Origin: Pipra filicauda
Lineage: Eukaryota; Chordata; Aves; Passeriformes; Pipridae
Direction: 5' to 3'
Length of the DNA stretch: 64,000 nucleotides
NCBI RefSeq assembly: GCF_003945595.2
Contig: NW_024104317.1
Span: 1,116,001-1,180,000 of the forward strand
Shown one piece after another: positions 1-15,500 of the stretch. Each line of letters starts with the position of its first letter. Position 1 is the first letter of the stretch. A program made the translations under genes and the position numbers. A model generated the notes under the pieces. That model saw nothing but the letters and a program-made list of their open reading frames with translations, was not told where the DNA came from and searched no databases.

Positions 1-545
1 CAGGCAGTTCCAAAGTTAAACTTATTTTATAAGATATAGGAAGATTACGAACTCAGTTTGTGTTAAAGGCCTGTCTAAGGTACCATAAGGGAGGCATGGT
101 GCTAACACACTTCTTCCAATGAAGTGTTAACTCAGGAGTGGCTGTGAGAAGGTATTGGCACTAAACATCTGTTTTTCAGCCCAGCGCTGTGTTCCTTTTG
201 ATCTTCCCTTTACAGTACGGTCACTGCATCTCAGATTGCCCTGTCCTGTTTGCCTGTCCTAGATCATGACCTGGGTGTTCACATTCCACCCTTATCAGCC
301 AAGCACCAGATCTGTGGTCACTGAATTATTTGCAGTACTCACATTTTGACAGGACGGTGGTTCTGTTCCCATTCTGCTGATTTTTCTATCAGTCACAAGT
401 GTTGTGAGTCTCCTGTTGGTTAATCCTTTCAAAAAGCTATGGCAGTGCTCTAGAAATGCCTACTGTAATCATTCTCTCCAAGGTAATAGTGAGTTTGTTC
501 TGGTTTTGGGGGAAATTGTGACACTTCTATTTTATACTCATTTAG
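1..545 (+). other. Intron upstream of first visible ATP13A4 exon
   Basis: No open, splice-flanked segment resembling a P5B-ATPase exon is visible here. The stretch ends in a polypyrimidine run and an AG at 544-545, the acceptor of the first recognisable exon. By comparison with family length (about 1,200 residues), the missing N-terminus of roughly 75-80 residues must be encoded upstream of the window. Confidence 0.6.
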
Positions 546-3500
546 GATGAATTTCGAATTTATTCTCGTGAGACTGTGACATGGATCTCTGTGTCTGCAC
601 TTATCAAAAGTAGATCAGATTATCCAGCCACTGCTGAGGAAGACTCAATCTTCAGCAAAGCCATAATGAAGCCAAGTTTTCAAGTAAGTAAAGTATTCCC
701 TGCAGCATCTGGGAAATGATGGCAAATCTCAGCCACACTTCATGGAGTGAAACTGAGTTGTGAAACCTACCCAGCTAAGAAACTTGCAGCTTGAGAAACA
801 CAGTGAGCTGTTGAAAAACAAGATAGAGATTTTGGAGAACTGTACTCACCTCTGTAAGGACTGTACTCACTCTGAGGTGGGTCATGAAAAAAGAATCCTC
901 ACTACTTCTGAGAGAAAACATACATTACAAGTCGGAGAGCTTCAGGACACTAGGGTTGGCAGAGAAGAATCAGAACTCCAGATCAAAACCTCATTCCTGG
1001 CATAAGAATCAAGGAATTTAGGGGTGACTGTGTTTGAAGAGAAAATGTGCAGAACCAAAAACAGCTGCCACAGTAACATGAAAACAAGGATGAACGCAGG
1101 TGATGGGGAATAGAACAGAAAAGTACCTATGCAGAACTGCATCAGTATTTCCAGAAGTGTTTCATTAACACATTTTGCTTCCTTGCCTTTGTATGCAATT
1201 TGGGCTTTAAAGTACATTTGCTGGAATCAGGTCTTGTGCTGTTAACTGTTCTTGTAAAAATGTATCCTGATCTCTATCAGCTTTGAGATCCCAATTAGGC
1301 ACTGGGGAGAAGGCACACAATTAATTGATCCAACCAGATGACAAGGTCTCTCATGAGTTGAGTAAACATAATTATCTCCTGTTTAGAATAAGTACCAGAC
1401 AGTTCAGTTATGTGTCTTGCTTAGCATTACGTGTTAAATTGGTGTGAGCAATAGGAACGCAATGATACATTTGTTAATATCCGGCTCTTGATTATAGATA
1501 CTAGATCACTGCACTGAGGAATTCATAAAAGAGCTATTTTCCCTTTCAGGAAATAAATTTCTAACTTACTAGCATTTCTTTTTATTTCTACAACAATTTT
1601 TAGTAAATATTTTTATTATGAACCTAATTTTAGCTGAACAAAGATGCTGCAGCTGTTTGTATGGACATATATTAATGTACATAAGAAAGTTTAGTTTCAA
1701 CTAGTTTAATCAATGGGCACAGTATGAAGAAAGTGGAGGCTGGTCTGTAACACTTTTCAGAGGATTGAATTAGTAACATAAAAAAGCCAGATAACCTCAA
1801 ATAATAAGCCCTTTGAATTCATATCAATCAAAACATCTAGATAGAAATGACCAGATTTCAAAGCAGCAAAGAGCAAACAGTTTAATCCTTCACTAGCAAT
1901 TCAAAAGCCCCTACTTATAAGTTAATTATAAAGCATTTTTGCCATTTAAGCTACCTAAGTCCACAGGGTTATGTGTAGCGCCCAAGAGCTGTCCAAGGAC
2001 AGCTGTTCTGACAGAGAGCTGAGTCCCTCATTTCACACTCCAGTTTTTAGCATTGCAAACATAGCAGCTCCTATTGCACTGACTCCAGACCTCTTGTTAA
2101 GTGAATGACTGTGATTATAGCTCCATTTTGAGATGGTGAGTGATTTGAGTACAGATTTCATTGGCCTGTAATAATGCTTATTGCACTGGGTAGTCCCCTG
2201 GTATTGTGCTGAGAGTCCCCTGGAGCTGATTTCTTTATCATTAATGTGTACAGGTGTATGGCCCTGCCTTCTGCCAGCTGATAGGAAGCACCATTATCTC
2301 TAATAGGCTTTGTTACTCTTGCACAGGACAGGACAGACTCCTTTTGCAAGTTATAAATGACAGTGTGTGTTCCTAATGGATAACTGCTCTGCAAGAGCTT
2401 ACCATTAGCAGTGACTCAGTATCCTGGGATGGCCTTTCTTATCTCTTGTCATATCTGTTCAGCTGAAGGGCACAGCACCATGCCTGGAAATGGCCCAAAG
2501 CCCCTGCTTTCCTCAAAGCCAGACAGAAGATAAGGGAGTTGTTGGCTGAAGACAGGATTTACCAGCTGTTTGTGTACCCACCATGGCATCAGTGATCTCT
2601 TCCATTCGTGCTATGAAATGAGTGAAGACTCTATTCCTTTCTTCACAAAAGTGGGAGAGATGAACACTGCTTTGTACTTGATTGACCTAAAGATTTCTAA
2701 AGCTTAGTGGAATCTGACTGACATGGGGATCCCACCCTATAATTTAACTAGAGAGTTAGTGTATGCAATCCTGTCTTCTTCCCCTTCTTGCCCCCATATA
2801 ATTTGCCTTATCTGTACTTGACCCCAGTGAGGATGCCTAGCTGACACATGTGAGCAGGCCTGAGAGAATTTTTGTTTGCTATGTTGCATGTATTGTTGTC
2901 CCTGTCTTGTTTTGCAGGTGAAAACTATCCAAGTACAAAAAATCCGCTATATCTGGAATATCTATGCAAAACAGTTCCAGAAAGTTGGGTGAGTGCACTG
3001 CACTGGTTGCACAAGTGTCTGAGGAAGTCAAGCTTCTTTGTGAATAATGTCCTAAGGAAGACACTCCCTTTGTATTTTAGAGTCCTAGAAGACCACCACA
3101 CTTGTTCAGCTATACATGCAAAATTTGGTTCTGGTCTCACCTGCAATGAACAGGATGTCAGGTACATATTTTAAAACATGATGACTCAACATACAGATTT
3201 CAGAATGTAAATTCACTGCTCTTGGTGCACTTTCCAGGACTTTCTTCTGTATTTAGTAGTATGCACATAATTTTAGATGAAAAAGCCATGTATGAGCACA
3301 TTGAATGAAAAGGGCTAGAGAATTTTGTGTATTCCTTGTCAAAGTTTTTGAAATGTCTCAGTATTCATCATTGTTGCAGTTACTGTTCTCAATCAGGAAA
3401 TAACTATGTCCTGTAACTAACTTTAAGCAGTTCTTATTTGGAGTAAGAGAAAGTCTCTGTGAAACAGTGCAGATAAGTTGTGTGTTTGCTTCTTTGGTGG

Positions 3501-6500
3501 GGCTCCTTGTAATTGTATTGAACTTCTAAATCAGCTAGTCCTGGTAATTGAATTTATTCTCATAAACTACTGTATCATTAAACAAGTTACAGAATATGTA
3601 TTCTTAAAACTGCTAAATAGTGAAATGATCTTCAGTTGATTGAATGCAGAAAATCCAGCTCCTGACCTTAGCTCATGTTAAATCTTACATTCAAATCAGC
3701 TTTAACTTTTTGTAGAATTATTTGGTTTTAGATTATTTAGTTTTCTTGAAGAAAGACCCTCACAGCCTTTATACCGGGATCATTGCAAGCTCTCAGGAAT
3801 ATTTCTTGAGTGATATTGTCACTGTTTTATCTGTAACTGATGTGTCTTTCTCACATACAGGAGAGTTATATGTGGGCCAAACACTATTGATGTTCCAGTG
3901 ATCCCTATTTGGAAACTACTCATCAAAGAGGTTAAGCATTTCTGTTGCTTTTATTCTAAGCTGCTTGGGGAGGCAGAGCATGCATATAATTGATTCTATA
4001 TCTGAATTAGCTTCCCACTACTCACTCTTCAGGCATACTCCTTTTTCAAATCCTGTTTAAAGCTGTTCTGTGAAATCACCATAAATTCATTTATTCTCTA
4101 TTGTTCCCTATCCTCCATCCACATATCTGTATGGCTGGTTGGTATTTGTATGTATCTGTGTCCTGGGAGCTCATTTTATTGTCCTTACAAGGGCCAGTGA
4201 ATGTTTATAAGCTGCACTGGAAATCAAACCTTCCAGGCCAGGGCTGTCTCTTAATCAGCAGAGATTAAGTGAACAGCAGTACCTGGTGCATGCCCACAGC
4301 TGCAGAGAGATCCAATGAGCTCATGACTCTGGGCACAGCACCATATAAAGCAACATCTTTTCAGTCGGGGATTGGTTATATGTGGCCTAAACAGGGTGTT
4401 TGTGGAGATGTGCCTGTGGTATGTGAGCTCCATGCTGACAGCACAACCTGCTCTTCTCTCACCTTTGTTACATTTCTTGTGAGAAGCAAACAAAGCAAGG
4501 ATTGGGCTGAGTCATTCACATCCCAAATAACATCCTATTGGTCCAGATATCTGGTGCTTCTGTCAGATGGAAATGGTTTAATCTGATTAGACTGAAGCCA
4601 CTGCTAAGAAAATTAGAAAGGGGGCCAGGAGACACATCACTTAATATCTTTTATTCCCGCCCATTTCTAACACAATGGACTGTTTAGGTATACTGGGACC
4701 ACTTAAATGTGACCTGCTCTTTACTGTTGCTGTCTCTCCAAATAGGTCCTAAATCCATTTTACGTGTTCCAGCTGTTCAGTGTGTGTCTGTGGTTTGCTG
4801 AAGATTACATGGAGTATGCTACTGCCATCATAATCATGTCTCTCCTCTCAGTATTTTTGACTGTATATGATCTCAGACAGGTGAGACACCTCACCTTTTT
4901 CCACAAGGACGATTTATTTCTAATGTCTGGGAAAGGTGAGGATGTTGCAATATGCACACAGTGCTATGAGAGTTACTCAGAGGTTTAGTTCCATAACATT
5001 GTGTAGTACCAGCTGCAGTGACCTGGGCTCCTAGTCATCATAGTCTCTGTGAGGTACTTTACCCACATCCTCCTTCCCCATTCCAGTGTTTCCCTTTGTG
5101 ACCTTTTGTTACACCTTCTCCATAATTAGGGTGGGGAACTTCTTTCTCAGTGTGATTGTATAATTCCTGGTAGGGCTAGACCCCGGTTTGAGGCCTCTCA
5201 TAACCACAAATAACGAATGGAAATAATTGTTAGTGGATAAATTGCATCATGTAAGATGTAACACTTTTGTGTGTTCTCCTTTAATTTATAGCAATCGGTT
5301 AAACTTCACAGTCTGGTTGAGTCTCATAACAACGTCATGGTCACTGTCTGCAGAAATAAGGAAGGTGATTCCTGTACACTTCTTTCTTCAATATGTTTTA
5401 TTTCTATAGCAATTTATATCAAACACAAGCATGTATAGTATCAAATTTCTTCTAGAGCGATTTCCTGTTCTGTCACTTACAGGTTTCCAAGAGCTGGAAT
5501 CACATCATCTTGTTCCTGGAGATATGCTGGTTTTGAAAGAGGGCAAAACCCTTTTGCCTTGTGATGCCATCCTGATCAGCGGGCAGTGCATTGTAAATGA
5601 AAGCATGCTGACAGGTACAGCTCATCCCTTCCAGGTTTGCCATCTAAACATCATCATAGCCCCATGGTTTCAGCCAGTGACACAGGGCATACGGTGTTAT
5701 CGTGTATCATCCTTACAATGAGACACCCTTACTATGGCCTAAAAGGGGATTCTCAGTTGTTTGCTGTAATAAAGCCTAAACTGTAGTCGGTTGTCTAAAT
5801 AGATGAGATAGACTTTAAGAAGGGCAATTCATCCTTTTCTACCCGTCTGGGGTGCAGAATTTAGGAAGAGATCCTCTAATTAGAAAGGAGAGAGAGGACA
5901 GTGAAGAGGAGTGAGCAGGACAGGAGAAGAAACAGTAGATGTGAAGCAAAGAGTTTCCCACACAGGGCTCACAGTCCACTCAGGCTGTTGGGGTTCCTGT
6001 CACTCACCCTGAATGTCTCATCACTGCAACATCTTCAGCCTGTGGGATGTCTGTTTAGCCCTCCAGACACTTAGCTCCACATCCATTGATAGCAGTGGAG
6101 GGCATACCAGGTGGGAGAGTTCACTGCAAAGCAGGAGGTATTCATAGTTTCTTGTCTTTAGATTTGGTCCTAGTCTGAATCAAACTGAAACCAACAGTTC
6201 TGAAAGTTCATATAAATGACAAATTCCAGAAACCCCTTGCATTCAGAAAGCTTCAGCTGTCAGAAAATAATTAATCTTTGTCACATTAGTATCTGCTTTG
6301 ACATAAACAGGATATTTGTCACCTGTCAAGCATTGAACTAAAGGCTCTCCTTTTTACTAGAGAGGGAAAATTGGGAATGTCATGTTTAATCTCCTTGAGG
6401 GAATAGTTAGTGACCTGCACATGAGGTTCAAACCAGGTAAACAACTTGTGACCATCAAGTGCAGCCATGCAACAGAAGTTCAGGCCTCTTTTCAAGTCTG

Positions 6501-9500
6501 TATATCTACAGCAGGGGTTTGGCATCCTTGGAATGCTTTCAGTTCTCAGACTTACAGGAAGCTGTTGTACTGATGCAAAGGAGAGCTCTTCTCTGGCAGT
6601 CTGTTTGCTAGGCTTCAAACTCCATTCACTCTGGAGATGTCAAAATATAAAAGTAAAATTTCTCTAAATTGGTTTCTCTAGTAAATACCTCTGACTTACA
6701 ACCTAGATATCTAGGTACTGTAGTTATTTGAACCTCTGCAGGCTGGTTTTAAGTGTACTGCAGTTTTCCTTATCTGAGCTAATCTTCCCTAGGGGAAAGT
6801 ATTCCAGTAACAAAGACCCACTTACCCCAAGCTGATGACTTCAAGCCCTGGAGAACATACTGTGCAGAGGATTACAAAAAACATGTCCTCTTCTGTGGAA
6901 CAGAGGTCATACAGACCAAGGCAGATGACAGAGGAGCAGTGAAAGCTGTGGTGCTGCGGACTGGTCAGTCAACACTTGTTTGCTTCTCCTTTCATGATTT
7001 TTCTTGCTGGAACAGTCTTATTTAATGTATCCAGTCACATTTAGTTAAAGACATAAATCTAAATTCACAACAGTCAGATGAAGAATCATTATCCTGGGCT
7101 GGGCTAAGCCAGAATGCATTGTTTCTGTTTGCTTGGCATAACTTTTACAAAAACTACCAGCTTATGATTAAAAATGAGAATTTTGCTTTGCTTCCAAAAT
7201 CCCCTCGTTAGGACAAAAATAACTTTTTTCTATACTCTGTAGATTAGGTCACATAGACCAAAATGAAAGATCTGGGTCTTCTTTCATAAGTTGCAGATAT
7301 TGAGTAACTTTGAAGCCCTCCATTCTTTGTAGAGAATTTTTGGAAATGTTTTTTCCTCGGAATGATTTTAGTTTGTCTTTCTAGGTTTCAATACAGCCAA
7401 AGGAGATCTGGTGAGGTCCATTCTCTACCCTAAACCCATGAACTTCAAGTTGTACAGAGATGCTCTCCGGTTCCTGATGTGCCTCATAGCGTTTGCAGCC
7501 ATTGGAATGATCTACACAGTGTGTGTATTTGCACTTAATGGGGTGAGTTAATAAATGCAGGAGAAATGGTCACACTTAGTTTTAAAGAGATTTGAAACTT
7601 GAGTGACTTCATAAGCATTTATATATAAAAACATAGCCCTTGTTGCTCTCCTTTTTACCTTAGTATATGAGGTCATTTTACAATGAATTGGTGACAGTAC
7701 ACAAGCTCTCACATATTCAGTTCCAAAGTGCCAAACCCACTGTTGGCAAATCCTGTGCAAGCCCTGCATGCCTTATCCACAGTTTAGCACTCTGTAAGAG
7801 CCTTTTACAGACTTTTTTGTGGCGCTTTTTTTGTAAATTCCCAGAAAAAGCACAGGTGAGTCATGAGTTAAATGGGACACAGGCTTATCTGTCTTTGTGA
7901 AAAGGCAACTTTCCAAAAATTTCAGTTTAGAGCAAAGACCCATCTATCCCTGTCCTTTGTCTCTGAGAGTGACTGGTGTCAAATACTTATGGAAGATGGT
8001 TAGGAAGAAGGGCAAGTATAGAACAATTCTTCTCTGTTATAGTCTTCTAATTTCTTGAAAAGAAAGGTTTAGCAGTTCAGTAAGCTGTCTTTTGTATCTG
8101 GATCATCTTGCTGTAATAGTCACTGAAAATCTGCCACAGGGAGGTTTAATCTATTTCTGAATTAATTTGTCTTGGAATTGACAGCACCTGTGGCAATGAT
8201 CCCCACAGTTTCATTATGTGCTGTGCAAAAGTGTTCTTAAAGCTTCTGTCTGAAATGCTGAAGGCACTGCAGGTTTTTGTTTTAGAGAAGTAGCAAATAG
8301 CTGCTTTCTGTTTGATTTTCCTGTACTAATTATGACTTAAGAGATCACTGGCCATCCCTTCAGCCACCTTTCTTCCCAGTTACAGAGCCTTGAACAATAC
8401 AAGTGTAAATGAGATCCCTGAAAATCGATCCCTGAAAATGCTGCAAAGAACTCTCTGTTTTCTTCTGCCTTTTTTCCCCCCCATATCTTTGTATAGTCAT
8501 TTGGGGAATGGTGGGGTAGTGAAAGGGAGATAACCTACACTTAGTTACCACTCAGCTTAATACCTTTGAGAACTCTGGGGATATAACTTTTGCAAAGGCA
8601 ACTATCTTGTATCATCTGAGTCACCAACATCTCGATGTGGAACTAAGACTTACTGTGTTTGGAAGCAGCAAGGGCCAGCTATTCCCTGGGGGAGGCAAGC
8701 CAGGAGCCAAGGGTGACCAGAACACAGATAGTTTGCTCACCGACCAATGCACAATCACAAAGTACCTGAATGTGGTGGGGAGAGCTGAGTGCAGGTAACA
8801 GCCCATCAACAGTCCCAGGCAAGGCAAAGTGGTAATTAATCTGGGAGTACAGTCAGAAGCAGAAGAAGATGAGGACAAGAGACAAGGCTACGACACACAT
8901 CTTAAGGTGTCCGTCCAAGAGACTGGGCCAGAGGCAGGTACATCTACAGCCTGGCTCAGACAGGGACTGAAGACCCAGGCCTGAGCTTAAATAAAGCTCC
9001 TGAACCCATGAGCAGAAGGTGTGGATGGAGATGAGGCTAGTGAGGGTAACTAAGGCCTATTAGTGTACCTAAATCTCTAAATCTCTGGAGAGTTCACCTG
9101 AAATCCTTTTAAAACATTTCACTCATTCTCATGCATTGAGGTCAATGTAAGAAATAGTTATACACTGTAAACAGTAGTTATGCAAGTTTTAAAGCCTAAT
9201 TGATTCAAAACTTTTCCAAAAGCTTTCAAGAAATCACTTCATGCCTTGATAATTATCTGTCAATGTAAAGTCCAAGTCCCAAGTTGCAAGGTTCATTCTG
9301 TAATTCAGCTTTTGAATAGTTTTTCTCCTGGGGAATAATTTGCAATCAGTTGGCTCAAAAGATTATTTCCCCTTAGGATATCAAAGCAAGTGTGTTTAAG
9401 AATGTGTGCTGGTGTCTACTTTGCAGTTTTTCCCTTTTTTTTAAAGTTAACTTCCTCCTTATAATATGTAAAATACATGCTGATGTTATCTCAACTGCTG

Positions 9501-12500
9501 AAATTGTCTTGTCAGACTAGTGTAAGATTGAGTCACAGGATGTACTAAATGCTTTCTTTTCTGTGAGTGTGTTTATCTAAAGGTGGGTGGTAAGTGCTTC
9601 ATTCTAACATAAAATAGATAAAATATTATCAAACTTGTGCCTTCTGTGGGCAGAGACAATATCAATGTAGAGATAATCAGAACATGAGGGCAATTCAGCA
9701 CGTCAAATGCAACATGATTTGTGGTCCAAGTCTCAAGCTCAGAAGTAGTAATAGTAGATCTCTGTGATGGTTTGCGAGTCTTTCTGAATTGCAAATCGGC
9801 TTTAGTTTGCAGTGTCTCAGTTCTGGGGCCTGAACTGAAACCCATTCAATTCTTTAGCAGTGACACCAACTGCCAAGAGTAACGATGCCGACACTGAGCA
9901 TACTGGCAGTCAGTTTTACACTGACCTCTAAACTCCCAAATTAGAGATTGCTTTTAGAATGTAACTGTTACTTCCATGTCTCTTACTGCAGGTAAAAGCA
10001 ATTTCCTTTCGCATCTCCTAGAACATAAGATCAGAAGAAATCATTAGCTCACACATTCTGCCCTCCTTTTCAGCTCTATCCCATATGTCTCACCTGTCAT
10101 CCTAATATGCAGTCCAGAGCTATGCCTATAGGCAATTGGATGAATGCCAATGCAAACAGCAGATTCCTGTGTGCTGTGTCATGGGAAACCGGGTTCAACT
10201 GAGGGTGCAATAATCTAGTTGGCATGTTTGAGCTGGTGCTTTGGAGGAGACTGTGGCAGGTTTGTTTGTATGGAGAATGAATGAAGACCTGGAGGCTGCT
10301 CTTTAGCAGTGGTGAGGCCTTAAAGCCTCTGGTTAAATCAAGCTGATTAATTTCTTATGGAGAGTAATACATAATGTACCACGGCCAGAAAACAGTGCAG
10401 CTTGAAGCACCTGCAGTGGAGGGGAGGAGGGTGAAGAAGTCTACACTTGGTGCAAGCAGCACTCCTTGACGCTCTCTTCCTGGTAACTGCCTTTGTTATT
10501 ATGTCAGGAGGAGGCAGGAGAGGTGGTAAAGAAGGCTTTGGATGTTATCACTATTGCTGTCCCGCCAGCTCTGCCAGCTGCCTTGACAACTGGGATCATT
10601 TATACTCAGCAGAGGTTGAAGAAAAAGGGCATCTTCTGCATCAGCCCACAGAGGATCAACATGTGTGGACAGCTGAACCTCATCTGCTTTGACAAAGTAA
10701 TGGCTGTGTGGTGGTTATGCTCTTATTGGTAATGAGAGCTGTGCTAGGGGTGGGAGAGTATGTGGTTTGGTTTCCATTGTATTTTAGAAACACACTGACC
10801 AACCCTGTGTACTTAAGTTTTTGTTGACTGCACAGAAGCTGTTGCAAATTCTTGTTTTTCTTGGAATCTAGGAATTGCCTGGTAGCCCTTTTGCTCCACA
10901 TTGTGCTGACATTTTCTGGACAGTAACTTCTTAAAATAAGTCTTGATTTTTATTCCTCTTGGAGATCTCATGTGGAAACTTAATTTAAATGTACATTTTA
11001 ACTTAGACTGGCACCTTAACAGAAGATGGCCTGGATCTTTGGGGCTTGCTGCCCTCTGAGAGAAACTGGTAAGGCTCCTTGACATGCCAATGGTATTTAA
11101 ATTTGGTGGGATGGTGACTGGATTCTTCTCCTAGACATATGAACAAATCTGAAAGACAGTTAATGCTAAAGAGCAGTTTGAAGCTCCCCATGTTTAGATT
11201 TTCAATTTTATTTCTATAGCCTCTGGAAAATGAGTGGTTTGCTTCATCCCAGGGGTCCTGCTCCACATGAAAAGATGCAACCACTGTTGTCAGCATTTGG
11301 CATAGCCTGTCCAGGCAGGTAGTCTCAGTGGACGTGCTGAGTTAGATCTCAGAGCTGCAGCGTCGCCCCAACCCTTTATGACAGAAAGTCACTGTTAACC
11401 ATGAGATTGACATTCAGTTCCTTCAGTGGCTGTGATTTTGCCCACTTACATTTCCAGAAATGTGGATGCACAAAGATGCTCAAACTTATGTCAGCTTCAG
11501 AACTCAAGAGTCCTTGCACAAGCCTCGAGAAAAGTATTTTATAATAATCTGTTCCTCTCCATCCCAACAGACTCCTTAACCAGGCAGAATATACCTGTTT
11601 TGAACATGTGTATCCCAGACTTAATAGATGCACAAGAAATAGCTCATGGGGGAGTACAAGTCCCTAGAATATGCTTGTGGTCTGACCTCAGGATGGGATT
11701 TTAACTGCCCTCAAATTAGGATTTTTTTTCCCCTGTAAGTCATCTGTTGTTTGGTGTTCTCTGATAGTAATTTTTATGTTCTCTTTTGTGTTAGCTTCCA
11801 GGACATTCACAGCTTCCCTGCAGACGGCAGCCTGCCTTGGGGCCCAGTGTTCAGAGCAATGGCAGTTTGTCATTCATTGATCGTGTGGGAGGGCAAGATC
11901 CAAGGAGACCCACTGGATGCGAAAATGTTTGAGGCCACTAACTGGGTAAAGCTGTGCTTTGTTTTTATGCAAACAGTGGCAGGGTGTTTTGGTGGTCTCG
12001 AAAAAGAGAAATGTCCCAAGCCCTCTCATGCAAATAGCTACTTCCCACACAAGTAAAACCCAGAAGAGATACTGCATACTCAGGCTTTTGAAGAAACGTT
12101 CCTTGCTTCTGCCTAGAGCTTTCACCTAGAAGTATATGAGTACTTAGCTCATTTGGCTGGAAGTGGTGGATGTCATGCAAACCACTCTGGCACAACAACT
12201 CTGTCTTTGGCTGCTGCCAGACAACAGGAATTCCCAGATGTGTCTCACGTGCAGATTAAGACCACTTTTACAGAGCATGTAAAAGACTTCTGCCAGCTTT
12301 GAACTAGGTACAAGACTTTGAAATCTGTTAGAGCTCTGCCAGTGTGGAGGTATTTCTACCATCTTCGGGTTTGAAATCCCGTGCTCTAAATGGATCCTTG
12401 AGGTTCCTTTCGGCTATAATGGTGTTGTGATCTGAAATATTTTTGTCTTTCAATACACAGGTGATAGATGATTCCAGTGGACACCAGATTGAAGGTCAAG

Positions 12501-15500
12501 GATCCACACATGCCACAGTTGTTAGGCCTGGACCTAAAGCCACCACTGTAAGCTATTTGTGAGATTCACATTAATGATCAAGTTAAACTGTCAGTGTAAG
12601 ACTTACCTTTCAGAATAGAAATGCTTGATTTTCCTAGTCCAAGAGAACTCTTCCACACTTCATCTTTCCTGTCCTGCCTGCAGAGAGATTGCCTTGCTCT
12701 CTCTGATTACAGATGCCAGGGAGAGCTTGCTGCTCACACCAGAAGCAGGGGGATGCTGGATGATAGATTGTCCAGCTCAGGGATTTACCTGTCCTGGTGG
12801 CTCAAGACTCAATCCAAACTCAGCTGAGCAGTGAAGATCTCCAAAAGCATTTGGGAATGCAGTGGAGTCTGGTAGCTGATGTCAGACCCTTACTGGTGAC
12901 ATACACCAAGGGGGATGCTTTCAGACATCCATTTTCTCTTTGCAAGACCAGTGTAAGCAGAATCTTGTTAAAAAAAGAGGACTAGTGAGTTCCTTTCAGA
13001 AAACTACGTCTAATTGTCTGCTAAAACTGTCAGTGAACTTTTCCTACTGCTTAAGGTAACTATTTCTGTACCAAGTTAATTTTCTCTTTATATACCAGTC
13101 ATTTCTAAGTGTGACAAATCAGCCCATTATACATGGTTAGCTTCTTACCATGGCCCAAAGGACAGACCTAAAATCCTTTGACCTGAGTTTAAAATCCTTG
13201 CTGCAGTATATAATCTACTTGCTTTTCTCCTAGGCCCCAGTGGAAGGAGTTACCATTTTACACCAGTTTCCATTTTCTTCATCCTTGCAAAGAATGTCTG
13301 TCATTGCTCAGGAAATTGGTGGGGATCAACAGGTCTTCACAAAAGGGGCTCCAGAAATAGTAGCCATGCTATGTAGAGCAGAAACAGGTAACTAACATTT
13401 ATAAATGCTTCCTAGAAACACATATGTGTGACTTTTGATGGTGAAATGAAGTGGAAGGTCCAAATGAGATTTCTGTGTCTAAGACTTGATACTTCAGCCC
13501 AGGAAGTCTCTCTGTTGTGCTCCAAGTCTAAGGCTAAGCTCTCATACAGCCCTTCTCAGCAAAGAAGGACTACAAAGAGATATATGTAAGTACCAACCCT
13601 TATAGAAGGTGTACAGTCTCTGCCAGAATAGCTATTTGGAAAGTTGTCTACTAGTCCAGTAGACACCAAAAAAAAGTTTTCTTTTTTCTCCAAACCTTGG
13701 GAGGGAAACAAGAGGAGCACAGATCCTTCACAACATGCTGGAAGAAGGTAAGTCTTTGGAGAATAGTTTAGGACCTAAGTGCAACATGACAGAGATGCAA
13801 TGAGTTTCTTATTGAGTAAAGTTCAGTTCAGCACCTTTCCTTGATGTCCTTGGCCTACTGGTAAACTCTAGGTCTACCTGCCCTTATGTCCCTTATGTGG
13901 GACATAAGCCTTCCCTGCTCCAAGGCTTCCTTCCATTAGAAAGCAGTCAAATGCCCTGATGAACTGTCTTTTCCTCTTTTGCACAGTCCCATCGAATTTT
14001 GAAAGCGAGCTCCTGCTCTACACAGCACAGGGCTTTAGGGTCATTGGACTGGCATGGAAATCTCTACAGGCAGGGAAGCCACCTACTGCTCTAACGAGGT
14101 AAGCCATAGGCTGCTGCTTCTGGCCACATTCAACCACGGGCTAGTGGTGCCTCACATAGTACCATCACCACAGTCTGCCAAGAGCAGGGTTGTAGTACAG
14201 AGTTTTGTTACCTTCAGGCCAGAGAGAATCTGATTTACATCTGGATAGAGGCCTGAGAATGGGTAGAGAGCACTCTTATAGCATATGCCCAGAATCCTTG
14301 CACATTTCTTAACTTTCTCAGCTTTGGAGTAGCATAGGAAGCATAACTCTAGTACATTCTGAAGACTAGTACACCCCTCCATTGTTCCCTCATTTCTACC
14401 AGTCTCCTTGCAGACTTATCCAGGCTTTCAGTTGAAGAGAAGTATTTTTTTACCCCCCCCTTTTTTTTCCAGTTATCCAGACTCCTTGATTAAGCAAAGA
14501 CAGCAAATGGCCCCCAATACTGTTCTCTAGCCCAGTCAAAGTCAGCAATTCTTCTGCTGTTGTCTTGGTCCAATCCTTTAGCTTTTGAGCTTTAGCTCTC
14601 TTTAGGTTCTGGAGAAGTCAGCAAAGTCTTCTACTATGCTCATGGTATTACTTTTTCACAAGCCTCACATGGATCCGTATAGTTTTTCCCAAATCCCTCT
14701 GGCTTTTGGCTGTGATTCTCCAGAAACTCCACTTCTGAAATATCTGCAGTTACTGAGGATCTGCTGTCCTCTCTCTTTGCTAGCTACAGTTCCTAATCCA
14801 GGACCTGCTCACTTACAGGAGCTCACTTGCTTTTTCACAGGGCTTTTTTCTTTGCTGAAGGAGCCAATAACACTGAGGCAGAGTTCAAGTGGTTATTTCA
14901 GTCTTGTGACAGGAGTCATAACAGATCCATCCAACCCAACGAGCAAATGTGTGTGATAGGGCCCAGCTTTTGAAGTTGTGTGTGCAGTTACAGCATGTGT
15001 GATATATATACTACCAGGAGAAAAGAGAAGGCTGGTGGTCAAATGCAAGATCTACAATGAAAGCAGTTCAGCCCCCACCTGACCTGGCTACTCTGCCATG
15101 CAAGTGTTAGGCTAACTAGCTTACTACAGTGGCTAAAAGAAGTGTTTGAAAGCTTTTCTTTTCAGACTCTTCAGAGTCAACCTGTGTCCCTGGAAGACCT
15201 CTAGTTCATGACTCAGGGGTGGGGTGTTTATCAAATTCTCTTCTCTACTGCATGTATTCAACTGTAAAAAAGCAGTATCATAGATGTAAAGAAAATAGTA
15301 GGCCAAGACAGTATTGGAGTTCTCACATACTGTTTGCTCAGGCCCTACTGTCAAGAGGAGCAGATACATTTACTAAGGTGTCTTTCTTTGTTGTACAGTC
15401 CTCAAATGAGAATGACTAGTGCACATAAACTTTCCAAATCAGACCACCACAATTTGGGAATCCTGCAGAAAATTCAGAGTGCTTTCTCATGCTGGCTAAA

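Noticed and set aside
12370..12440. Possible CR1 3' remnant near ATP13A4 exon 13
   Set aside because: Only a short GATCCTTGAGGTTCCTTTC-like match; too little to call.
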